Shown here one piece after another: positions 40,059-48,944 of a stretch of 64,000 nt of DNA; position 1 is the first letter of the stretch, and every line of letters starts with the position of its first letter. The notes under the pieces are model-generated. The model did not search any database and had not been told where the DNA came from. It was given only the letters and a program-made list of their open reading frames with translations. The position numbers were made by a program, and so were the translations under genes. The stretch spans positions 135,956 through 199,955 of the forward strand of contig CAVQFO010000022.1 of NCBI GenBank assembly GCA_963711725.1, given 5' to 3'. Source of the stretch: CAVQFO01 sp963711725 (GTDB lineage Bacteria; Pseudomonadota; Gammaproteobacteria; Nitrococcales; Aquisalimonadaceae).

Positions 40059-41567
40059 ATGAACCAAGAACAGTTTCGTGCCCTGGCGGATCAGGGCTAT
40101 AACCGCATTCCCCTGGTGCGCGAGGTCCTTGCGGACTTCGACACCCCGCTGAGCACCTACCTCAAGCTGGCCGACGCGCCGTATTCATTCCTGTACGAAT
40201 CGGTGCAAGGCGGCGAGAAGTGGGGCCGTTACTCCATCATCGGCCTGCCCACGGACACCGTGCTGCGGGTCACCGATCACGAGATCAGCGTCTCCCGCGG
40301 CGGCGAAGTGGCCGAACGCTTCGAGTCCGAAGACCCGTTGAGCTGGATCGAATCCTTCCAGGAAGGCTTCCGGGTGGCCGAGCCACCGGGGCATGGTCAC
40401 CTGCCGCGGTTCATCGGTGGTCTGTCGGGCTATTTCGGCTACGACACCATCCGCTACATCGAGTCGCGCCTGAGCCGCTGTCCGAATCCAGACGAATTGG
40501 GCGTGCCGGATATCCTGCTGATGGTGGTCGACGAAGTGGTGGTATTCGACAACCTCATGGGACGGATCTACCTGGTGGTCCACGCCGACCCGGCGCAGCC
40601 AGAGGCGTTCGAACGGGCCCAGGGCCGCCTGGATGAGCTCTCCGCCACGCTGCGCAGCGCCACCGTGGACTACCGTGAAGCGCACGAGCGGCGGGAAATG
40701 GCGGAATCGGATTTTCAGTCCAACATGGGCCAGGCGGAATTCGAGGGTGTGGTGGAGCGGATCAAGCGCTACATCGTTGATGGCGACGCCATGCAGGTGG
40801 TTCCCTCCCAACGGATGAGCGCGGAGTTCCGCGCAGCTCCGGTGGACCTTTACCGGGCTCTGCGGTGCACCAACCCCTCGCCCTACATGTTCTATCTCAA
40901 CCTGGGGGACTTCCACATCGCCGGTTCGTCGCCGGAGATCCTGGTGCGCCTGGAGGACGGGGATGTGACCTTGCGGCCCATAGCCGGCACGCGAAAGCGC
41001 GGTGCCACCGAGGCCGAGGATCAGGCGCTGGAAGAGGAGCTGCTGGCCGATCCCAAGGAAATCGCCGAGCATCTGATGCTGATCGATCTCGCCCGCAACG
41101 ACGTGGGGCGGGTCAGCGATATCGGTACCGTGCGGGTGACCGACCGCATGGCCATCGAGCGGTATTCCCACGTCATGCATATCGTTTCCAACGTTACCGG
41201 CCGGCTCAAACCCGGCATGAGCGCCATGGACGTCCTGCGGGCCACGTTCCCGGCCGGCACGCTCAGCGGTGCGCCGAAGATCCGGGCCATGGAGATCATC
41301 GACGAGATGGAGCCCACCAAGCGCGGCGTCTACTCCGGTGCCGTCGGCTACTGGTCCTGGAGCGGCAACATGGACACGGCCATCGCCATCCGCACGGCCG
41401 TGATCAAGGACCAGACCCTCTACGTCCAGGCCGGTGCCGGAATCGTGGCCGATTCCGTGCCCACCTCGGAGTGGGAGGAGACCATGAACAAGGGGCGGGC
41501 CTTGTTCCGCGCCGCCGCCATGGCCGAGCGCGGCCTGGACCGGATAGATCAGGACGATCGGGAGTAA
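40059..41567 (+). CDS. trpE: Anthranilate synthase component I
   Basis: 502 residues. It makes anthranilate from chorismate with TrpG. The tryptophan-binding LYES region lies near residue 48 (usual LLES). Chorismate-binding motifs RPIAGTRKRG, HLMLIDLARNDVGRVS, TFPAGTLSGAPKIRAMEI and VQAGAGIVADS are intact. The ATG at 40059 (MNQEQFRALADQGYN) is the usual start. It is the first trp gene and is separated from trpG by an inverted-repeat element. Confidence 0.97.
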   Translation: MNQEQFRALADQGYNRIPLVREVLADFDTPLSTYLKLADAPYSFLYESVQGGEKWGRYSIIGLPTDTVLRVTDHEISVSRGGEVAERFESEDPLSWIESFQEGFRVAEPPGHGHLPRFIGGLSGYFGYDTIRYIESRLSRCPNPDELGVPDILLMVVDEVVVFDNLMGRIYLVVHADPAQPEAFERAQGRLDELSATLRSATVDYREAHERREMAESDFQSNMGQAEFEGVVERIKRYIVDGDAMQVVPSQRMSAEFRAAPVDLYRALRCTNPSPYMFYLNLGDFHIAGSSPEILVRLEDGDVTLRPIAGTRKRGATEAEDQALEEELLADPKEIAEHLMLIDLARNDVGRVSDIGTVRVTDRMAIERYSHVMHIVSNVTGRLKPGMSAMDVLRATFPAGTLSGAPKIRAMEIIDEMEPTKRGVYSGAVGYWSWSGNMDTAIAIRTAVIKDQTLYVQAGAGIVADSVPTSEWEETMNKGRALFRAAAMAERGLDRIDQDDRE

Positions 41568-41569
41568 AA

Positions 41570-41835
41570 GAGCCTATTCCCATAGAGGAATTGGACCGCG
41601 TTCGGTCTGTGCGTTCGTCCAGCTAGGCACGGCCGACGATGTGTGGGCGTTCCACATGTGGAGGCTGTAACACCGCTGGGCGAATGCTCAGACCCAACCC
41701 GTCGGGGCGGTCCTCTCCGACGCCATGGCGGCGTCAGAAGGCTCCTTATGTACAATGAATACACCGCGTCGCCTCTTCCTTGCCCTGGCGCCGGAGAGGA
41801 CCGCCGCGGTCCAATTCCTCTATGGGAATAGGCTC
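41570..41835. repeat. Perfect 31-bp inverted repeat bounding the trpE-trpG gap
   Basis: Bases 41570-41600 and 41805-41835 are exact reverse complements (31 of 31), with partial pairing continuing inside (CGGTC/GACCG). The pair begins 2 bases after the trpE stop and ends 5 bases before the trpG ATG. The 204-base interior holds a 12-base palindrome TCCACATGTGGA at 41651 and no gene-like frame apart from short ones. It has the form of a small terminal-inverted-repeat (MITE-like) element, or a long mRNA stem in the trp operon. I see no clear target duplication. Confidence 0.85.
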
Positions 41836-41840
41836 TACCT

Positions 41841-42446
41841 ATGTTGCTGATGATCGACAACTACGACTCCTTTACCTACAACCTGGTCCAGTATTTCGGC
41901 GAGCTGGGTGCCGAAGTGGTGGTTCACCGCAATGACGAAATCGATATCGAAGCAATCGAGCGGTTGGCGCCCGAACGTATCGTGATCTCGCCCGGCCCTT
42001 GCACGCCCAACGAGGCCGGGGTGTCGCTGGAAGCAGTGCGGCACTTCGCCGGTCGGGTACCGCTGCTGGGGGTATGCCTGGGACATCAGGCCATTGGCCA
42101 GGCCTTCGGCGGCAAGGTGGTGCATGCCCGCGAGGTCATGCACGGCAAGACCTCGCCCGTGCATCATCGCGGCGAAGGCGTGTTTCGCGGCCTGCCGAAC
42201 CCGGTGGTCGCCACCCGCTACCACTCGCTGGTGGTGGAGCGTTCCACCTTGCCCGAGTGCCTGGAGGTTACCGCCTGGACGGAAGCGGCGGATGGCGCGG
42301 TGGACGAGATCATGGGTCTGCGCCATCGCAGCCTGGATGTGGAGGGCGTGCAGTTCCACCCGGAGTCCATACTCACCGAGGCGGGACACGCACTGCTGAA
42401 GAACTTCCTCGACCGGGAGCCGCCGCCCGCCGACGCCGCGGCCTAG
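41841..42446 (+). CDS. trpG: Anthranilate synthase component II (glutamine amidotransferase)
   Basis: 201 residues, class I glutamine amidotransferase. IDNYDSFTYNLVQYF, catalytic Cys in GVCLGHQAIGQAFGG and His-Glu in FHPESI are present. It supplies ammonia to TrpE. Its start lies 5 bases after the inverted-repeat arm, so its ribosome-binding site falls in the repeat (GGGAATAGG). If the long stem forms, it would hide this site. Confidence 0.96.
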   Translation: MLLMIDNYDSFTYNLVQYFGELGAEVVVHRNDEIDIEAIERLAPERIVISPGPCTPNEAGVSLEAVRHFAGRVPLLGVCLGHQAIGQAFGGKVVHAREVMHGKTSPVHHRGEGVFRGLPNPVVATRYHSLVVERSTLPECLEVTAWTEAADGAVDEIMGLRHRSLDVEGVQFHPESILTEAGHALLKNFLDREPPPADAAA

Positions 42447-42462
42447 CCGAAGTCCGCCACGG

Positions 42463-42500
42463 CGGCACAGAGGGCACGAGGGCACAGAGGGGGCACAGAA
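42463..42500. repeat. CACAGAGGG direct-repeat cluster
   Basis: GGCACAGAGGGCACGAGGGC followed by ACAGAGGGGGCACAGAAG, three close copies of GGCACAGAG. It lies in the trpG-trpD gap and belongs to the same family as the copies at 22843 and 44541. The rest of the gap (to 42613) shows no gene. Confidence 0.5.
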
Positions 42501-42613
42501 GAGAGATGAACCGGGTCCATTCCCCGGCACTGTATCGTTCGTGTTTGTGTGGTGACTCTCTTCGGTCGCCGGCCGATTATGCGGGTGAAGACAAGACCTA
42601 AAAGGTGGGGACG

Positions 42614-43648
42614 ATGAACATACAAGGAGCGATTAAGGCGTTGATCGAGGGTCAGGATCTGGACAAGGCCCAGATGACCACCGTGATGCGCCAGATCATG
42701 ACCGGCGAGGCCACGCCCGCGCAGATCGGCGGGTTTCTGATTGCCTTGAACATGAAAGGCGAGACCGTGGACGAGATCGCGGCCGCCGCCGCGGTCATGC
42801 GCGAACTTGCCACCCAGGTCACGGTGGATCTGGATCATCTGGTGGATACCTGCGGAACCGGCGGCGACGCCAAGCACACCTTCAATGTGTCCACCGCCAC
42901 GGCCTTCGTTACGGCCGCCGCAGGCGGCCGCGTGGCCAAGCACGGCAATCGCTCGGTCTCCAGCTCCTCGGGCAGTGCCGACTTGCTGGAGGCCGCCGGC
43001 GCCAATCTGGAACTGGACCCGGTGCAGGTGGGCGAATGCATCCGCGATGTCGGCGTGGGTTTCCTGTTCGCGCCGCGCCATCACTCGGCCATGCGCCACG
43101 CGGTCGGTCCGCGGCGGGAAATGGCCGTACGCACCATCTTCAATTTGCTGGGCCCGTTGACCAACCCGGCCGGTGCTCCCAACCAACTGCTTGGCGTCTT
43201 CGCGCCCCGATGGGTACGCCCTTTGGCGGAGGTGCTTCGCGAACTGGGCAGTGAGCGCGTGCTGGTGGTGCACGCCGAAGATGGGCTGGACGAGATCAGT
43301 ATCGGCGCGCCGACGCGAGTCTCCGAGCTGAATCAGGGCGAAGTGCGGGACTACGTCATCGAGCCCGAGCAGTTCAACATGTCCCGGGCACCGCTGGAGG
43401 CCATCAAGGTGGATAGTGCCGGCGAGAGCCTGGCGATCATCCGCGATGCCTTCCAGGGCAAGCCGGGCCCCGGCGCGGACATCATCGCGCTCAACGCCGG
43501 CGCCGCGATTTACGCGGCGGGCCGCTCGGATAGCCTGGCGGAGGGCATCGACCGGGCCCGAGCTTGTCTGGCCGACAAGGAAGCCGAAGCCAAGCTGGAA
43601 GAATTCGTGGCCTATACCCGGCGTTTCGCCAAGGCGGAGAACGCATGA
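42614..43648 (+). CDS. trpD: Anthranilate phosphoribosyltransferase
   Basis: 344 residues. It joins anthranilate and PRPP. VDTCGTGGDAKHTFNVST, KHGNRSVSSSSGSADLLEA and FNLLGPLTNPA are the substrate-binding loops of the family. AGGTGGGG precedes the ATG at 42614; a GTG three codons upstream would overlap it. It overlaps trpC by 4 bases, so the two are coupled. Confidence 0.97.
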   Translation: MNIQGAIKALIEGQDLDKAQMTTVMRQIMTGEATPAQIGGFLIALNMKGETVDEIAAAAAVMRELATQVTVDLDHLVDTCGTGGDAKHTFNVSTATAFVTAAAGGRVAKHGNRSVSSSSGSADLLEAAGANLELDPVQVGECIRDVGVGFLFAPRHHSAMRHAVGPRREMAVRTIFNLLGPLTNPAGAPNQLLGVFAPRWVRPLAEVLRELGSERVLVVHAEDGLDEISIGAPTRVSELNQGEVRDYVIEPEQFNMSRAPLEAIKVDSAGESLAIIRDAFQGKPGPGADIIALNAGAAIYAAGRSDSLAEGIDRARACLADKEAEAKLEEFVAYTRRFAKAENA

Positions 43649-44445
43649 CGGACACCCCCGATGTCCTTCGACGGATTCTCGGCCGCAAGGTGGAAGAGGT
43701 GGCCGAGCGCAGCGCGCGATTGGGATTGCGGGAGCTCAAGGCCCAGGCGGAATCCGCGCCGGAGCCTCGTGGCTTCTGTGCCCGGCTTTCCGACCATATT
43801 GCCGCGGGCCGGGCAGGAGTGATCGCCGAGGTCAAGAAGGCCTCGCCCAGCAAGGGCTTGCTGCGCGATCCTTTCGAACCGGCCGAGATCGCGCGCAGCT
43901 ATGCGCTGGGCGGCGCCAGTTGCCTGTCCGTGCTGACGGATCGGGACTTTTTTCAGGGCTCCGAGGACTACCTGCGCCAGGCGCGTGAGGCCTGCACGCT
44001 GCCGGTGCTGCGCAAGGACTTCACCATCGATCCCTGGCAGGTGTACGAGGCGCGCGCGATCGGTGCCGACTGCATATTGCTGATCGTCGCCGCTCTGGGC
44101 GATTCGATGCTCGCCGAGCTGCACGCGCTGGCCCTGGATCTGGGCATGGACGTGCTGGTGGAGGTCCACGACCGGGAGGAGCTGGATCGTGCCTTGGCCA
44201 TCCATCCCCCGCTGCTGGGTATCAACAACCGCGACCTGCGCAACTTCCACACCGACATTCAGACCACCCTGGCGATGAAGGCCGACGTGCCGGAAGATTG
44301 CCTGCTGATCACCGAAAGCGGGATTCACGGCCGCGACGACGTGGATTTGCTGCGCGGACAAGGCGTGCATGGCTTCCTGGTGGGCGAAGCGTTCATGCGG
44401 GCGGAAGATCCGGGGGGCAAGCTGCGCGAGCTTTTCGGTGGTTGA
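43645..44445 (+). CDS. trpC: Indole-3-glycerol phosphate synthase
   Basis: 266 residues, TIM barrel, single-function (no TrpF fusion). VIAEVKKASPSKGLLR, PVLRKDFTIDPWQ and GINNRDL are the active-site strands. The ATG at 43645 overlaps the trpD stop (ATGA). It is the last trp gene here; trpF, trpB and trpA are elsewhere. The 388-base gap that follows holds two repeat elements and no gene. Confidence 0.97.
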   Translation: MTDTPDVLRRILGRKVEEVAERSARLGLRELKAQAESAPEPRGFCARLSDHIAAGRAGVIAEVKKASPSKGLLRDPFEPAEIARSYALGGASCLSVLTDRDFFQGSEDYLRQAREACTLPVLRKDFTIDPWQVYEARAIGADCILLIVAALGDSMLAELHALALDLGMDVLVEVHDREELDRALAIHPPLLGINNRDLRNFHTDIQTTLAMKADVPEDCLLITESGIHGRDDVDLLRGQGVHGFLVGEAFMRAEDPGGKLRELFGG

Positions 44446-44540
44446 GGAATGGTTCGGGGTGGTCAGTGCCGCTCCTGATATGAATTGCATCGAAAGACAT
44501 GCTGGATCTGGCGCAGCCCGATGATTGGGCAGGGATGTGA

Positions 44541-44618
44541 ACCACAGAGGGCACAGAGTTCCACAGAGGAAACAAAGCTCTCTGGTCTTTCTCGATGTGA
44601 CTCCGTGCCCTCCGTGGT
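44541..44618. repeat. CACAGAGG-type inverted repeat
   Basis: ACCACAGAGGGCACAGAG at the left and CTCCGTGCCCTCCGTGGT at the right are reverse complements apart from two positions, enclosing 42 bases that hold another CCACAGAGG. It lies between trpC and crp, which converge, and may serve as a bidirectional terminator. Confidence 0.65.
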
Positions 44619-44659
44619 AAATGCTTTGCAGGCCAGCGTTCCGCCAGTGTAACCAGATT

Positions 44660-44689
44660 GTCCGATTACGCTGCGCTAATCCGACCTAC
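44660..44689. repeat. Half copy (D) of the composite palindromic repeat
   Basis: GTCCGATTACGCTGCGCTAA followed by TCCGACCTAC is the first palindrome of the composite elements A-C, with GCTGCGC in place of GCTTCGC. The second palindrome and linker are absent, which shows that the two halves can occur separately. Confidence 0.65.
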
Positions 44690-44833
44690 GTCCCGCCATG
44701 CAATCCATGAGGTCTGCGGGGGAATGGCAAAGCAGTCGGAATGCAGCTTAGCGGAATCCGGGGAATCCTGGATTCCACTGTGTTTCATCCAGGCTACGGG
44801 GTGAAACGATAGGGGGGTGTTCGCGCGCCCGTC

Positions 44834-45472
44834 TTAGCGGGCGCCGAAGATGACCATCGTCTTGCCGGACACCGAGATCAGCCCCCGTTCCTCCAGGTCC
44901 TTGAGCACGCGCCCCACCATCTCCCGGGAGCAACCCACGATGCGTCCCAGTTCCTGGCGGGTGATGCGGATCTGCATGCCGTCGGGATGGGTCATGGCGT
45001 CGGGTTGCTGGCACAGGTCCAGCAGGGTGCGGGCGATGCGGCCGGTTACGTCCAGGAAGGCGAGGTCGCCCACCTTCTGGCTGGTTTTGCGCAGCCGGTC
45101 GGACATCTGGCCCGCCAGGAAATAGAGGATGTCGGGGTCTTCCCGGGCGATTTGCCGGAAGCGGGTATAGCTGATCTCGGCAAGCTCGCAACGGGTACGG
45201 GTGCGCACCATGGCGCTACGGGTCTGGGTCTCGTCGAACAGGCCCATTTCCCCAAAGAACTCGCCGGCATTGAGGTAGGCGAGAATGATCTCGCGGCCTT
45301 CCTCGTCCTCAATCAGGACGCTGACGGAACCTTCCGTGATGTAATAAAGGGCGTCGGGCTTGTCGCCCGCGTAGATAACGCCCGTCTTCGGCGGATACTG
45401 ACGACGGTGACAATACTTCAACAGATTGTCGATCGACGCGTTACCGGTGCTTCCTTGTTCTCGGACCAACAT
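44834..45472 (-). CDS. crp: cAMP receptor protein Crp/Vfr
   Basis: 212 residues from the ATG at 45472, which has GCAGGAGC upstream; in-frame starts further upstream are not family-like. The cAMP pocket GEFFGEMGLFDE..RSAMVRTRT matches E. coli Crp, including the Arg-Ser pair. The hinge and DNA-binding part LAFLDVTGRIARTLLDL and helix-turn-helix VGCSREMVGRVL are almost identical to Crp and Vfr. It is a global regulator; in Pseudomonas Vfr reads the cAMP set by Pil-Chp. It converges on trpC. Confidence 0.95.
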   Translation of the reverse strand: MLVREQGSTGNASIDNLLKYCHRRQYPPKTGVIYAGDKPDALYYITEGSVSVLIEDEEGREIILAYLNAGEFFGEMGLFDETQTRSAMVRTRTRCELAEISYTRFRQIAREDPDILYFLAGQMSDRLRKTSQKVGDLAFLDVTGRIARTLLDLCQQPDAMTHPDGMQIRITRQELGRIVGCSREMVGRVLKDLEERGLISVSGKTMVIFGAR

Positions 45473-46058
45473 GCTCCTGCCTTGATCGCGCCTCGGTTTC
45501 GACGACGAGCTTATTACAGGGGCGTAGTCCCGTAAACGTTTTGTGGAGACCTCCATCGACAGACTCCCGCGTTGCCTGGTGTATGAGTCAGCTCCCGGAT
45601 TGGGAGGGCTCGAAAGGCGCTTCGCGTAATGTTCTCGTTATATGTTCTATCGGCGGCTGCTTTCGAAACCGTAGCCTTGTTTCCTGTTCTGTTCGGCGTT
45701 CCCTGCCATTCCAGGGAGGCCCTTCGAGGCCTATCAAGCCTAATCGGCTGGCTTCGGCACACCGGCGGCGCGTGCACTGCCTCAAGCAGAAGGGATCGCT
45801 GGGTGGCGATCACGCGCGGCTCCGTTCCGAAAGCCCCTAGTGCTTCCACTATAGTACGAGTCCATGAAGGAGGCTAGCTAAGTTGTTGAAAGCCCTGAAA
45901 ACCAAAGCTCGTCTCCAGTCTCGCCAAAACCCGCTGAAACTTTTTATTTCACTATGTCGTTCAATGTCTTACACTCTGCCCCCCGAACAGGTCCTGACGC
46001 CCCCTGCGGCCTGATCGGAGCGTAACTGGATTCCGCGACACCAGAGGCCTGCAGCGAG
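45473..46058. other. Intergenic region between crp and osmC
   Basis: 586 bases between the divergent crp and osmC. It should hold both promoters. I see no TGTGA-N6-TCACA Crp site, no RNA gene and no repeat from the families noted elsewhere. Several open frames of 60-110 codons exist on both strands but lack ribosome-binding sites and recognisable protein features. An AAGGAGG string at 45866 has no long frame after it. Confidence 0.5.
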
Positions 46059-46475
46059 ATGCACGCAACAGTCAAATGGCAAGGCGAAGCCACTTTCGAA
46101 GGAACCCCCGGTAGCGGCCACAAGGTCATTATGGACGGCCCACCGGATGCCGGTGGCCGCGACCTGGGCGTTCGGCCCATGGAAATGATCCTGCTGGGTC
46201 TCGGCGGCTGCTCCGCGTTCGACGTGGTGCATATCCTGCGCCGCGGCCGGCACGAGGTTGCCGGGTGCGAGGTGGAACTGGATGCGGATCGCGCGGATCA
46301 ACCTCCCAAGGTGTTCACCGCCATTCGGCTTCACTTCAAGGTGAGCGGCAAGGACCTTCCCGAGACCGCGGTGAAGCGCGCGGTGGAATTGTCGGCCGAG
46401 AAATACTGTTCCGCGTCGATCATGTTGGGCAAGTCCGTGGCCATCAGCCATGACTTCGAAGTGGTCTCCGCCTGA
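46059..46475 (+). CDS. OsmC-family peroxiredoxin-like protein
   Basis: 138 residues, OsmC/Ohr superfamily, YhfA-like group. The two conserved cysteines are present: LLGLGGCSAFDVVHIL (near residue 50) and EKYCSASIMLGK (near 113). The dimeric fold typically reduces organic peroxides; the YhfA group is uncharacterised. It lies next to crp on the opposite strand, as yhfA does to crp in E. coli, which supports the assignment. Confidence 0.9.
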   Translation: MHATVKWQGEATFEGTPGSGHKVIMDGPPDAGGRDLGVRPMEMILLGLGGCSAFDVVHILRRGRHEVAGCEVELDADRADQPPKVFTAIRLHFKVSGKDLPETAVKRAVELSAEKYCSASIMLGKSVAISHDFEVVSA

Positions 46476-46575
46476 GTTGAAACAACTCCCTTCGAACCCA
46501 GGTCGGTAGACAGATTGGTTCTTCATCCCGGCGTGCGCTGCTCGCATTCGCCCGGGAAATGTCGGAGGACGGCAG

Positions 46576-47391
46576 TTGGTAGAGTCCCAAAAGCTGAAGC
46601 TCCACGGGTTCAACAACCTGACCAAATCGCTGAGCTTTAATATTTATGATGTGTGCTTCGCCAAGAATGCGGAGCAGCGCCAAGCCTACATCGAGTACAT
46701 CGACGAGGTTTACAACGCCGAGCGTCTGACGCAGATCCTGACCCAGGTGGCCGAGATCATCGGTGCCAACATCCTCAATATCGCGCGCCAGGACTACGAG
46801 CCCCAGGGGGCGAGTGTCACCATCCTGATTGCCGAGGAGGAGACGGTGGAATCTTCAGCGGTGGAAGGCGGGCCGGCGCCCGGGCCGCTGCCTGATACCG
46901 TGCTGGCGCATCTGGACAAGAGCCACATCACGGTGCACACGTATCCGGAGAGCCACCCGGACCAGGGCGTGAGCACTTTTCGCGCCGATATCGACGTGTC
47001 CACCTGCGGCGTAATCTCGCCGCTGAAGGCGTTGAATTTTCTGATCCATTCCTTCGATTCGGACATCGTGACCATGGACTACCGCGTGCGGGGCTTTACC
47101 CGCGACGTGGAGGGGCGCAAGCACTTCATCGATCACGAGATCAACTCCATTCAGAACTATCTGTCCGAGGACACCAAGCAGCAGTATCAGATGATCGACG
47201 TGAACGTGTACCAGGAACACATGTTCCACACCAAGATGCTGCGCAAGGAGCTGGAGTTGGACAACTACCTGTTCGGCGAGACGTCCGAGAATTTCACCGA
47301 CGTGGAGAAGGAACATATCCGCCGCCAGCTCCGCCGGGAAATGGCGGAGATCTTCTACGGCCGTAACATGGAGCCCGGCCAGGAGGTCTGA
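46576..47391 (+). CDS. speD: S-adenosylmethionine decarboxylase proenzyme
   Basis: 271 residues, class 1A bacterial SpeD, closely matching E. coli. The TTG at 46576 is the likely start: GGAGG lies seven bases upstream and it gives MVESQKLKLHGFNNLTKSL. The self-cleavage site is S116 in HLDKSHITVHTYPESH, which yields the pyruvoyl group. It makes decarboxylated SAM for spermidine. No speE is nearby. It converges on coq7. Confidence 0.96.
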   Translation: MVESQKLKLHGFNNLTKSLSFNIYDVCFAKNAEQRQAYIEYIDEVYNAERLTQILTQVAEIIGANILNIARQDYEPQGASVTILIAEEETVESSAVEGGPAPGPLPDTVLAHLDKSHITVHTYPESHPDQGVSTFRADIDVSTCGVISPLKALNFLIHSFDSDIVTMDYRVRGFTRDVEGRKHFIDHEINSIQNYLSEDTKQQYQMIDVNVYQEHMFHTKMLRKELELDNYLFGETSENFTDVEKEHIRRQLRREMAEIFYGRNMEPGQEV

Positions 47392-47421
47392 CCGGGTCCG
47401 GCGTCCGGTGGGTGATGCGGT

Positions 47422-48066
47422 CTAGACCCAGTAGGTCGCGCCCGTCATCACCTTCGAGGACAGCCGCATCAGGCGTTTCACGGGTTCCGGCAACTCCGCG
47501 CCGCCGGCTTCCACGGCCGTGGTGGCGTGCTGGCCCTCGTCTTCCTTCATCTGCTCGATTACCGCCCGGGTCCGCGTGTCGCCGGCGGGCAGCCGCCCCA
47601 GATGGCCGTCCAGGTGCCGAACGACCTGCCGCTCGGTTTCCGCCAGAAAACCCAGGCTCCAGCGGTCTCCCGCCGCGCCGGCCAGGGCGCCCAATGTCAG
47701 GGATCCCAGGTAGAACAGGGGATCCAGGTGACTGGTGCGCCCCTCGAGTTCATCGATTCTGTCGCGGCACCAGGCCAGGTGGTCGTTTTCCTCATCGGCC
47801 GCCCTCTGCATGGCCTCACGCACGCGCTGTTCCCGGGCCGTTAGCGCCTGGCCCTGGTAGAGCGCCTGGGCGCAGACCTCACCACAGTGGTTGACCCGCA
47901 TGAGGCGCCCGGACTCCGCCCGCTCCGCGTCGTTCAGATCGGGCTCTTCGGCGCGTTCCGCCGGCGCCGGCCGACCCGTGGTGCGCGGGCGGCCGAACAC
48001 CGTTCTCAAGCCGCGGTCCACTTCCATAACAAGCCGGTCCAACGGTGAATAGTCACGCTCTGTCAT
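47422..48066 (-). CDS. coq7: 2-polyprenyl-3-methyl-6-methoxy-1,4-benzoquinone monooxygenase
   Basis: 214 residues from the ATG at 48066, which has GGAAGAG upstream. It is a di-iron hydroxylase of ubiquinone synthesis. Iron ligands lie in RVNHCGEVCAQALYQ (E..H motifs), EENDHLAWC, AETERQVVRHL and KEDEGQHA. Bacteria with Coq7 use it in place of UbiF. The short hydrophobic stretch LFYLGSLTLGALAG anchors it to the membrane. Confidence 0.94.
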   Translation of the reverse strand: MTERDYSPLDRLVMEVDRGLRTVFGRPRTTGRPAPAERAEEPDLNDAERAESGRLMRVNHCGEVCAQALYQGQALTAREQRVREAMQRAADEENDHLAWCRDRIDELEGRTSHLDPLFYLGSLTLGALAGAAGDRWSLGFLAETERQVVRHLDGHLGRLPAGDTRTRAVIEQMKEDEGQHATTAVEAGGAELPEPVKRLMRLSSKVMTGATYWV

Positions 48067-48219
48067 AGGCTCTTCCCGCAATTTCCTGAGTGTATGCTAC
48101 TACGGTCTGGAATGGGCCTCCAATGGCCGCCGGGGTCACCTCGTAAAAGCCCGTAACTGGTTGTTCCTGCGGGCTTAGATGTGAGGCGTCTGCTTTGGGT
48201 GCATTGCAACAAAAAATGC

Positions 48220-48358
48220 TTGACATGTGCACTGCAACATAGCAGACTTCTAATCGTCAGCTGACGGTGTGATCACCTTCGACTGACGCTACTCCTCCAT
48301 CCTCCTTTTGGTGGAATTTTATGGCGCGGCATCCTACCATTTGCCGCGCCTTTTTTTT
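48220..48358 (+). ncRNA. Candidate small RNA or leader upstream of rplM
   Basis: A consensus -35 TTGACA (48220-48225) lies upstream of a gene-free stretch that ends in a strong intrinsic terminator: GGCGCGGCA and TGCCGCGCC form a perfect 9-bp stem (48323-48350) followed by eight T. Between them are a 12-base palindrome CGTCAGCTGACG and pyrimidine-rich CTCCTCC and CCTCC strings, which are complementary to ribosome-binding sites. The -10 is not clear. A 13-base direct repeat (GTGCA(T/C)TGCAACA) flanks the -35. It could be a trans-acting RNA, or an attenuated leader of rplM. Confidence 0.5.
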
Positions 48359-48396
48359 GTTTGTGGGCCGAGTCGCCATCGGCGTCCCGACGGATC

Positions 48397-48425
48397 TTGT
48401 ATGTCCGGGACGTTTCTTGTACTAT
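48397..48425 (+). promoter_or_regulatory. Promoter of rplM-rpsI
   Basis: TTGTAT (48397-48402), a 17-base spacer and TACTAT (48420-48425) fit a sigma-70 promoter. It lies after the intrinsic terminator and about 47 bases before the rplM ATG, so the ribosomal operon would have its own start. Confidence 0.5.
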
Positions 48426-48471
48426 TCCGGCCCTTCTTAAGACGAGCATCGGCCCTCGGAGAGAGCGGTTA

Positions 48472-48900
48472 ATGAAGACCTTTAGTGCGAAGCCGGCAGA
48501 AGTGGAGCGGGACTGGTTCATCGTCGATGCGACGGATAAGACCTTGGGTCGTCTGTCCACCGAGATCGCCCGCCGCCTGCGCGGCAAACATAAGCCCGAA
48601 TTCACCCCTCACGTGGACACCGGCGATTATATCGTCGTGGTCAACGCCGAGAAGGTGAAGGTGACGGGCCGGAAGGCGGCCAACAAGACCTACTACCATC
48701 ACACCGGCTATATCGGCCATCTCAAGAGCGCTACGTTCCAGCAGCTCATCGAGAAAAAGCCGGAGAAGGTGATCGAGACCGCCGTTAAGGGTATGCTGCC
48801 CAAAAACCGGCTCGGTCGGGCGATGTTCAAGAAGCTCAAGGTCTACGCCGGCCCCGAACATCAGCACGCGGCTCAGCAGCCCAAGCCGCTCGAGATCTGA
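48472..48900 (+). CDS. rplM: Large ribosomal subunit protein uL13
   Basis: 142 residues, the normal length. The N-terminus MKTFSAKPAEVERDWFIVDA, GRLSTEIARRLRGKHKP and GMLPKNRLGR are canonical. The ATG at 48472 follows GGAGAGAG. It is the first gene of the conserved rplM-rpsI pair, 44 bases before rpsI. Confidence 0.98.
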   Translation: MKTFSAKPAEVERDWFIVDATDKTLGRLSTEIARRLRGKHKPEFTPHVDTGDYIVVVNAEKVKVTGRKAANKTYYHHTGYIGHLKSATFQQLIEKKPEKVIETAVKGMLPKNRLGRAMFKKLKVYAGPEHQHAAQQPKPLEI

Positions 48901-48944
48901 AGCGCGCTCGGCACGAACCGAGCTCTAACGGGATTCTGAAGAAC

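Noticed and set aside
41643..41832. A possible trp leader peptide between trpE and trpG
   Set aside because: The frame has only one Trp, near its end, and no tandem Trp codons or alternative hairpins; it lies inside the inverted-repeat element and after trpE, not before it.
45473..46058. Small genes in the crp-osmC gap
   Set aside because: Open frames on both strands lack ribosome-binding sites, protein features and plausible codon patterns.
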